Source: Lepas anatifera (lineage: Eukaryota > Arthropoda > Thecostraca > Lepadidae). From it: 64,000 nucleotides of DNA. Location: the NCBI GenBank assembly GCA_034440635.1, contig JAOTON010001369.1, positions 124,001 to 188,000 on the forward strand. Reading direction: 5' to 3'. Positions 56,277-64,000 of this stretch are shown here, piece after piece. The translations under genes were made by a program, and so were the position numbers. Each line of letters opens with the position of its first letter. Position 1 is the stretch's first letter. Below the pieces are notes generated by a model, which had not been told where the DNA came from, made no database searches, and saw only the letters and a list, made by a program, of their open reading frames with translations.

Positions 56277-57134
56277 TTAACACGCGCATTGACGGGGGTC
56301 TGAGCCACCTTTGCATTGACGGGGGGGGCGGGTACCCGCCCCCTAAGATCTCGAGAACCACGGTAGGTAGCGAAAAACGGTAAACGGTGTTAGGCTGCCC
56401 ATCAACGTCTCCATCGAAAACATTTGAACCATTTTTTGTCAGGTCACATTTAAGGTCACGAGAGGTCAAAACATGGCCGTCATAGGGATAACATGTAAAT
56501 TCAGTTTTTCGGCCATTACATCTGAACAAGTAAAGATAGAGCAAAACGACTTGAACTGTATGAATCCTCTTAGCAAGCCGAATCTAATGATATATAATTT
56601 GACCTTGCTAGGTCAAATCAAGGATTTGACCTGACCTGAGGTCAGTTCAGGGTTCAAATTATATAAAATGCATATCATTAGAACCGTCATTAGAACTGCA
56701 AAGCCCAGGCGAGTGTAATGCAGTTAAAATAAATGCTCTATCACCATCCGTTACTGAGTTATTCTGTAAAAACCATTTTTCTTATGTATTTCCAATGGAG
56801 GGGTCATGCCTCGTACCTGACCTTAGGTCATCGATATCAAAAATACCGGAACATATTTTAGAGAACTCGGTGGGGCCATTATGTGATATGAGTTTCAATC
56901 GGATAAGTTCACTCTGCTCCGACTTATGCTATCTTAAATTTTTTTTGAGGTCGGGTCACTTGACCTGTACTGGTGACCTGACCTGAGATGACCTAACCTC
57001 AAAATTTTCACAGAAGTTGTAAAAATGATGAGGAAAAAGGTATGCCAAGTACGGCGGCGCTACGCGCCGCCGTTTTTCTACTGTCTCCGAAAAACCCGAG
57101 AGGGGGCGGGTACCCCCGTCAATGCGCGTGTTAA
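56277..57134 (+). mobile_element. TTAA-flanked AGGTCA-rich element D7 (complete, reference copy)
   Basis: TTAA at 56277-56280 and 57131-57134; 858 bp. Left end CACGCGCATTGACGGGGG followed by the GGGGGCGGGTACCCGCCCCC-type palindrome (56325-56343). A perfect 10-bp hairpin ACGGCGGCGC-TAC-GCGCCGCCGT lies at 57051-57073, then GTTTTTC...GAAAAAC. The centre has TGACCTGACCTGAGGTCAG-type clusters near 56628-56647. A good copy for building the family consensus. Confidence 0.92.
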
Positions 57135-58486
57135 GAGGAGTACCATAACATTAACGTCAAAATATTACCTGCAAAGTTGTTATAATCCATCCGGTTTTAT
57201 TAACAGCCGAGAGAAATAAGTTAACCTTCGCTCAAGAGATCACCGGTGTTTATTGTCTCCTGCTGCAGATGCCATGGCAATCAACAGCCAATCAAAGGTC
57301 ACAAATCAACATCCAATCAAAATCCAGATCAGTCTTACTGCAAACAGCTGTTGGTGCTGAAGCTGCCATTATTTTGACACGCTCTAGAAAATTTGTAAAA
57401 ATAATGCTCTTCGCTGGAGTTTTCACAAAACGTCTGATGGTTTCACAAATAAAAATATTTCAGCTTTCTGTTCAACCATATACATTTTGTTGATACGGTT
57501 CTAAAATAGGTTATTTAGAGCTTCGGAAAAGTGTAATTCTCCAATGCCTTGCAAAGTAACTGTTTTACCTGTTCAGCCCTGATGACGCAATGCTGCAAAA
57601 CAACTTGAACGGGGTCTGGGTCGAAGAACCGATAATTTTCATTTCTGAGAATCCACGTTCGCAGCTCTTAGCGTCAACAAATGTGATATTAGGCACTTTG
57701 CGATTTCGCTGAATCCGACTAAGACCGGGGAAAACCTAAGGTGTGCTTTTTGATTAACATCTCTAAACCTCATTCATTCGGACGCGAGTACCGGCTCGTT
57801 AAATCACCAGCCCAGGTTTTTCTGAGAATCTAGCACGTGCGATGCCGCGTCTTAGGACCTTGATTACAGCGGATTCCTTTATTGACATTCTTGTATTCGC
57901 CGATGTCTAACCTTTTCCAGTGCGGGACAGTTGTTTGGCAATTATTAGCCATATATTCAATTTGTGAAGCCCTTATGAAGAACGTGAGTCATGGCACAAA
58001 ATCTGCCGGATGAAATTAAAAAAATATGTTCACAAATTGATCGTACAGCGAGAAATTGGACGTCATAAACAATGACGTGCCGAAGCTGTCATTGAAATGG
58101 GAAGCTCTCGTGAGTACTTTGTCCTTCCTGGCTTACTTACCTACCTACATATCCTTCTTGATTTTTGCCTTGTACCTTCATATATTGCCGCATAACCGTT
58201 TCCAAAATCCACCGAAATATGTTTTCATATTTTTTTCTTCAATTTGTATGGTATTAAATATTTAAACATAATTATTATTTTTGCTCATCGACTTGAGCTT
58301 GCCCCTTCTCAGCCGACCTGCTGGAATCACCCCTGTCTAATATCAGGTAAAAGCCTGGGCGACGTCCTTACCTCTAAGCAAAATATGCCTAGGCTGTCAT
58401 AATGTTCAAGCACCGCCACTGTGGCATGCTATATCACATGGCTGTCTCAGTCCACATCCTGTTATGAATGCGTTATTTTCCTTTAA
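57135..58486. other. No gene recognised
   Basis: Unique-looking sequence. ORFs at 57269-57493 and 58056-58265 are short and without recognisable content. Confidence 0.3.
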
Positions 58487-59331
58487 AGGGAATGTAGCAC
58501 CTTTATAACGTGATTTTAACTAAGATAGCCAAATGTAGGCATGCCGAAAACCTGGTACTCATCAATGATTTGTCTTGAAACTCAAAATTTCCGTAGAGAA
58601 AAGCTAAAAACCTACCTGAAATGTACGTACCCTACATGTACCCTTAGCAGCAGGTGACAGTTCCAGCTGTTGGCGTGGCTGCGCCAAGGTGAGTATCAGC
58701 CAATCGAAGCCCTTGAAGCCTGTTGAATATGGTAGTGGTTGCCAGATCATGACATCATCCACAGGCAGTGGCGGATCTAGCCGGTCAGTTTGGGAGGGGT
58801 AAACCGAAGTCGAAAAGCAAAAAAAAACGTCACGCAGTGAAAAATTGCGCTAAAATATGATCTGTCGGAAGATTTTGGGTATTAGAGGCGAAAAGGAAGA
58901 AAAAACGTGACAGGGTGAGAAATGTGGGCTCGAAATACTTTTTTCCTATCGATGCCCCAATATTTGCACTGAACTTAACTGGTTCTGTTTGAATTTGAGA
59001 GTTGAAGTACTAAAATCTTGGGTATTAACTAAAAAGCAGTCGGGGAAAAAAGAGGTACCGATCGCTTTGGGGGGGGGGCAAAAACAGTTTTCCCCTGATA
59101 TTTTCCGTTTGGGGGCAAATGCCTTTTTTGAAATGCCCCCCTTGGATCCGCCGCTGTCCACAGGCAGATATTTTTTCTTTCCCTAGAGGAGCATTTTAAA
59201 AATCAAAATATTAAGCTTATTGTACATTTGTCAGAGAAATCATGGACGCTTCCATCATTTTCAGCTAAAAGTACCCCTGATTACAATAAATTCTAGGATT
59301 CGACCAAGGTGCCACATTCCCTTTAAAAGAA
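58487..59331 (-). mobile_element. Element H1 (AAAGGGAATGT ends) with nested hAT MITE
   Basis: Ends TTTAAAGGGAATGTAGCACC (58488) and, inverted, CACATTCCCTTTAA (59318-59331). The core without the nested MITE is about 445 bp and matches H2 in reverse. TTAA lies at each end next to AGGGAATG, compatible with TTAA-type insertion, though CCTTTAAAGG symmetry makes the exact duplication ambiguous. Confidence 0.7.
58766..59156 (+). mobile_element. hAT-type MITE with perfect 8-bp duplication
   Basis: Begins CAGTGGCGGATCTAGCC and ends GGATCCGCCGCTG. TCCACAGG flanks both sides (58758-58765 and 59157-59164). H2 has the uninterrupted site. Eight-bp duplication and CAG...CTG ends are hAT hallmarks. The second copy is at 63168-63549. 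Confidence 0.9.
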
Positions 59332-59509
59332 CTGGTGTAATTGCCTACACAGTCTTCACTTATTACCACATGCATGGTTGGATATCCAGAGCACAGCACT
59401 TTTCCAAAAGACGACCATTTCCATGAAACCACGCCGCAGAATGATGACCTTGAGCGAAAACCCCCGCTAACCTCCAACTACGTGTAGCTGCTAGAGATTT
59501 CATTCTCAT

Positions 59510-60365
59510 TTAACACGCGCATTGACGGGGGTCTGAGCCACCTTCGGATTGACGAGGGGCGGGTACCCGCCCCCCCTAAGATCTCGAGAACCACAGTAGG
59601 TAGCAAAAAACGGTAAACGGCTTTGGGTAGCCCATCCGCTTCTCCATCGAAAATATTTGGACCATTTTTTTCAGGTCACACTTCAGGACACCATCACTTC
59701 AGGTCACCAGAGGTCAAAACATGCCGTCATAGGGATAACATGTAAATTAAGTTTTTCGGCCATTACATCTGAACAAGTAAAGATAGAGCAAAACTATTTG
59801 AACCGTATGAATCCTCGAAGCAAGCCAAATCGAATGATATATGATTTGACCTTGCTAGGTCAAATCAAATATTTGACCTAAGGTCAGGTCAAGGTCAAAT
59901 TATATAAAATGCATATCATTAGAACCGCAAAGCCAAGGCGAGTCTAATGAAGCTAAAATAAACGCTCTATCACCATCTGTTACTGAGTTATTCAGTAAAA
60001 ACCATATTTCCCATGTATTACCAATGGAGAGTTCATGCTTCGTACCTGACCTTAGGTCATCGAAATCAAAAATACCGGAACATATTTTAGAGAACTCGGT
60101 GGGCCCATTATGTGATATGAGTTTCAATTGGATAAGTTCACCCTGCTCCGACTTATGCTATCTTAAACTTTTTTTTGAGGTCGGATCACTTGACCTGTAC
60201 TGGTGACCTGACCTGAGATGACCTATCCTTAAAATTTTCACAGAAGTTGCAAAAGTGATGAGGGAAAAGGCATAATAAGTACGGCGGCGCTGCGCGCCGC
60301 CGTTTTTCTACTGTCTCCGAAAAACCCGGGGGGCGGGTACCCGCCCCCGCCAATGCGAGTGTTAA
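59510..60365 (+). mobile_element. TTAA-flanked AGGTCA-rich element D8 (complete)
   Basis: TTAA at 59510-59513 and 60362-60365; 856 bp. Three overlapping or adjacent AGGTCA hexamers at 59881-59897. Hairpin ACGGCGGCGC...GCGCCGCCGT near 60280-60303. Lies directly left of repeat R1. Confidence 0.92.
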
Positions 60366-60862
60366 GGCACCAAGCAAGCTCGGAGGCATTATGCTGACTC
60401 AGAGGGCATTATATAGGTTCAGGAGGCACAATTATTTGCTCAGTGGGGCACTCGATTGACTCAGGGGCACCAGATCGGCTTAGAGGGCAAGTAGTCAGCT
60501 GTGGAGGCCAAGACCAGAGCTCAGGGGGCACCCGATGAGCTCAAGGGGCACCAGATTAGCTCCGCCCGTACGATTATTGGCGACGATGAGGCATTATCTG
60601 GAAACAGATTACGTGCCTTTACTCTTCCCGGGCGGTTCGAAAGGCGACAGAATGCCCTAACTGACAAAAAGGCACTTAATTGTCAAACAATAATTTAAAT
60701 CGCCAAATGCAGTCTAGTTCCATCTAGGCTCAACGGCGTAGGGCACTAAATTTCGAGCGGCACGGCCCAAATTGGGTATACCACCTGGCAATCAAAAGGG
60801 CACCCCGGCAGTGATGGGGGGCACGTGCCCCATGTGCCCCCCCCGGTTGCACCCCTGGATAG
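60366..60862. repeat. GGGCACC-type repeat R1
   Basis: An irregular series of GGGCACCAGAT..GCTCAG phrases, then a shared 250-bp segment (TTGGCGACGATGAGGCATTA onward) ending GGTTGCACCCCTGG. It aligns with R2 over about 500 bp. The right end, reversed (AGGGGTGCAACC), resembles MITE termini of the AGGGGCGTAGCC kind. Confidence 0.75.
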
Positions 60863-62458
60863 TAGATCAACTCCGGGAGGCATTATCCCGCGCCCCACCG
60901 GGGGTCCAGCGCCACCTTCGCCCAACCGGGGGGCATCGATGCCCCCCTCTAACTCCGAAAATATGAGCGTTAGCGCAAATCTGCAAAGTGCAATAGAAAT
61001 CTCGCGTGAATTCAGTAAGAAATTACTTCACATGTTTTAGCGCTCAGGTCAATGGTTTGACCTCCAGAGGTCAAATTAGGTCAAGATCGGCTATTTTCAC
61101 TCAAATATGCAATGCTTAAGCAAACTGGGCATAACTCTTATGCCATTAGAGCTATTGAGGTCTGGTAAAGTACATTTGATAGGAAATTATCAGTCCTTTT
61201 TCCGGTATGAGAAACGTAAAGACCTCCCGCCAGTGTTTTGACCTCCAGAGGTCACCTCGTGACCTAAGATGACCTGAGGTCACGAAAGGTCAGAAAGTGA
61301 CCTTGCCGTATATCAAATGAAAGCCAGTGACAAGACAAACACGATGGTGTTTGTCTCAGCGCTCTAGCTTAATTAGGTCAAAAGTTATTGTCAAAATACT
61401 GTTTTTGACCCCTGGTGACCTTGGATGACCTTGGAGAAGTCAAAGGGCAAATATGGCCCCTGGAATCCGTGAAAGGGTGTCTAAGAACGCTTTTCTGATC
61501 AAGATGAGCATTTTCAATCGCTTTTGTGACTTTTAGATCATAAGACAGCTTTTCCCTATGCTTTTTCAAGGGAGAGGTCACCTCGTGACCTGACCTCAGG
61601 GCCCGAAATCGAAAAATCCCGGATATACACGTTGTAGACCCTGGAAGGGTCATGAAGTGTAGGAAGTTTCAAATTGATTGACTTCGAAATGTAGCTCTTA
61701 CAGAGCTCTAAAGTTGAAGTGAGGTGACCTTGGTTGACCTCGTCTGGTGACCTGACCTTGGGTGACCCGGGTAAAAAATTTCAGGGATGGTGGGAAAATG
61801 ATGCAGTGAGAGGTAGAGCCCTCAACCGCGGCGCTGCGCCTCTTCGTTTTTCTGCTATCCCGGAAAACCCTTAGGGGGCCATCGATGGCCCCCCGGTGGG
61901 GCGAGGGTTAAATAAGCTCAGGGGCCCCGGATCAGCTCAAGGGTCACTAAACAATAATAGGGCACCAGGCAAGCTCGGAGGCATCAGACTAACTCATAGA
62001 GCATTATATAGGTTCAGAAGGCACAATTAGTTTCTCAGGGGGGCACCAGATTGACTACGAGGGCATCAGATCAGCTCAGAGGGCACATGATCCGCACCGG
62101 GGGCCAAGACCAGAGCTTAGGGGGCACCCGATAAGCTCAAGGGGCACCAGATTAGCTCCGCCCGTACGATGATTGGCGACGATGAGGCATTATCTGGAAA
62201 CGGATTACGTGCCTATACTCTTCCCGGGTGCTTGGAAAGGCGACAGAATGCCCTAACTGACCAAAAAGGCACTTAATTGTCAAACAATAATTTAAATCGC
62301 CAAATGCAGTCTAGTTCTATCTAGGCTCAACGGCGTAGGGCACTAAATTTCGAGCGGCACGGCCCAAGAGGGTACGTTACACCACCTGGCAATCAAAAGG
62401 GCACTCCGGCACTGATGGAGGGGGCACGTGCCCCCTGTACCCCCCTGGCTGCGCCCCT
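60863..62458. repeat. GGGCACC-type repeat R2, split by A5
   Basis: Same repeat as R1, extended on the left and interrupted by A5 at 60883-61911. The 61962-62458 part aligns with R1 with scattered substitutions. It ends GGCTGCGCCCCTGA, after which D9 starts. Confidence 0.7.
60883..61911 (-). mobile_element. TTAA-flanked AGGTCA-rich element A5 (complete)
   Basis: 1029 bp, inverted relative to A1. Right flank TTAA (61908-61911); left flank TTAT (60883-60886), one substitution. It carries both subterminal palindromes and the direct repeat AGGTCA-TCCA-AGGTCA in reverse. Confidence 0.88.
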
Positions 62459-62855
62459 GACTATCCGTTACTTTGTTATACAGTAAAAACCATTTTCCCA
62501 TGTATTTCCAATGGAGAGGTTATGCCTCGTACCTGACCTTAGGTCATCGATATCAAAAATACCGGAACATATTTTAGAGAACTCGGTAGGCCTATTATGT
62601 GATATGAGTTTCAATCGGATAAGTTCACCCTGCTCAGACTTATGCTATCTTAAACTTTTTTTGAGGTCAGGTCACTTGACCTGTACTGGTGACCTGACCT
62701 GAGATGACCTAACCTTAAAATTTTCACAGAAGTTGTAAAATGATGAGAGAACAGGTATGCCAAGTACGGCGGCGATACGCGCCGCCTTTTTACTGCTATC
62801 TCCGAAAAACCCAAGGGGGAGGCGGGTAACCGCCCTCCGCCAATGCGCGTGCTAA
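62459..62855 (+). mobile_element. D element D9, right part only
   Basis: Matches D copies from 'CCGTTACTTTGTTATACAGT' to the right terminus CAATGCGCGTGCTAA (TTAA changed to CTAA at 62852-62855). The left half is absent. Confidence 0.8.
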
Positions 62856-63167
62856 TGAAAAATAAACTTTTCACAAAACTTTTAACTGCTAAAATATTGT
62901 TCAAAGTTTAGGTATGCATTTTGATTTTCGCCAATTCAGCAGCGAATCGGTATATGTCCTGTTACGTTCTAACTGTTAGAGCATGGGCGTGGATTTTCTA
63001 AAGGCATTGGGGGTGCCCGTCCCTGAAATCCGTCAATTACGACAGCGCTAAGCTAGTTTTGCTGTATTATAGATATTTTCCGGATTACCACAACCCTCTA
63101 AACCCTGGGACAGCCGGAAATTGTGTATACCTAGACCGGACAGGCCGGTCAATTGACCGATTTTAGC
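62856..63167. other. No gene recognised
   Basis: About 310 bp without recognisable repeats or coding content. Confidence 0.3.
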
Positions 63168-63549
63168 CAGTGGCGGATCTAGCCGGGCGGTTTGGGACGG
63201 CAAACCAAAGTCGAAAAGCAAGAAAACGTCACGCAGTGAAAAATTGCGCTACAATATGCCTTTTCGGTAGGGTTTTTGGGAACTGGAGACGAAAAAAACG
63301 GTACGGGGTAAAAATATGGGTTCAAGACACCCTTTTCCTATCCAAGCCCCAATATTTGCACTGAAATTCACTAAATCTGTTTAAAGTTGAGAGTTAAAGC
63401 ACAAAAATCTTGCTTACAAGCTAAAAAGGTGTCGGGGAAAAAGGTAGTCGATCGCTTTGGGGGGGGGCAAAAACATAGTTTTGCCCCGAGCTTTTCCGTT
63501 TAAGGGCGGGGGCAATTGCTCTTTTGCCCCCTCCCTGGATCCGCCACTG
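63168..63549 (+). mobile_element. hAT-type MITE, second copy
   Basis: Same family as 58766-59156: CAGTGGCGGATCTAGCC to GGATCCGCCACTG. Flanks ATTTTAGC (63160-63167) and ATTCCAGC (63550-63557) agree at 6 of 8 positions, an older insertion. Confidence 0.85.
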
Positions 63550-63778
63550 ATTCCAGCTGAGAACACTAATTTGTTCGTCCAGGATCCGCAAATACACAAA
63601 AAGATCAAGGATACGCACGCTGTCACATTTGACGGAAGATTCAAACTTCTGATGTGCACGTTAGTGGGGCAGCTTAGCAAACCTGTAATGCATTTTGTGA
63701 TACAAGCACCAAATTTTGGCACAGCTGTCCATTGACATCTTGCGCACATTTTCAGGCCACTTGAATTTGTTTCTTTAT

Positions 63779-64000
63779 AACCGCCACATTGGATTTCAAA
63801 ATGGCTGTCACTTGAAATTTACATTTTCTATCGTCTATGGGCATAATGGGACTGTTACTTGATCCGGGTACATAAATGTATGATTTGAGGGCAAGAACGT
63901 ATATTGTACATATTGCAATTTGGTATTGTCATGTACTGGCCGCCATATTAGATTTCAAAATGGCCGCCACTTAAAACCTACATTTGCAATTATCTCTGGT
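63779..64000. repeat. ~160-bp tandem repeat reaching the window edge
   Basis: TTRGATTTCAAAATGGCYGYC and the flanking ACTT.AAA.YTACATTT recur at about 63789 and 63949, 160 bp apart. The array may continue beyond the window. Confidence 0.6.

Noticed and set aside
60366..62458. CRISPR-like array from regular GGGCACC phrases
   Set aside because: Spacing is irregular, the phrases are degenerate and the context is a eukaryotic dispersed repeat.

Overview
This is a stretch of metazoan nuclear DNA, most likely from an aquatic invertebrate (mollusc, echinoderm, hemichordate or cephalochordate grade; I cannot narrow it further). The reasons are a spliced SLC30-type zinc transporter with GT-AG introns, tRNA-derived SINEs, L2/CR1-like LINEs, Penelope-like elements with a GIY-YIG domain, an Ingi-like LINE carrying a 2A-like motif, hAT MITEs and piggyBac-type elements.

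The only convincing host gene is a zinc transporter on the minus strand. Four coding exons can be placed with matching splice phases: 48583-48736 (TM3-TM4), 47459-47594 (TM5 with the HxxxD site), 43947-44052 (TM6) and 8950-9084 (start of the cytosolic C-terminal domain). The 5' exons and the last exon(s) are not found here. The intron between the last two exons is 34,862 bp and is packed with mobile DNA. At its 3' end the splice-acceptor/exon boundary has been tandemly copied into a 77-bp minisatellite with eight acceptor-like sites.

The dominant and most unusual content is a set of roughly 0.8-1.2 kb elements flanked by TTAA and full of AGGTCA/TGACCT hexamers, the nuclear-receptor half-site sequence. 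I sort them into families A (5 copies), B (3), C (in a palindrome), D (9), F and G. They differ in sequence but share one plan: TTAA, a short terminal inverted repeat, GC-rich subterminal hairpins, then AGGTCA-type hexamers at corresponding positions. Three precise empty sites support TTAA target duplication: A1 in an L2-like LINE reading frame, B2 in a Penelope reading frame, and D1 in one arm of a palindrome. A decayed autonomous piggyBac element (4895-8126) shows that TTAA-specific transposition machinery existed in this genome.

Layout: 1-4449 L2-like LINE relic split by A1 and two SINEs; 4895-8126 piggyBac relic; 8950-9645 zinc transporter exon and minisatellite; 9721-18046 diverged palindrome with later insertions; 18.1-20.8 kb LINE relic and an inverted repeat; 21.1-24.7 kb Penelope element and A2; 25.2-28.7 kb B1, MITEs and an orphan ORF; 28.7-34.9 kb sparse, with an 86-bp tandem repeat, F1, H2 and D2; 35.1-37.1 kb second Penelope relic with B2; 37.1-42.1 kb Ingi-like LINE; 42.2-43.4 kb TA tracts, a foldback and the partner inverted repeat; 43.9-48.8 kb three zinc transporter exons among D3, B3 and A3; 48.8-51.0 kb nested D elements; 51-64 kb G1, A4, D7, H1, D8, A5, D9 and smaller repeats. 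Some homopolymer-rich segments (10.44-10.55, 13.2-14.2 and 51.53-51.58 kb) look like poor sequence or assembly filler.
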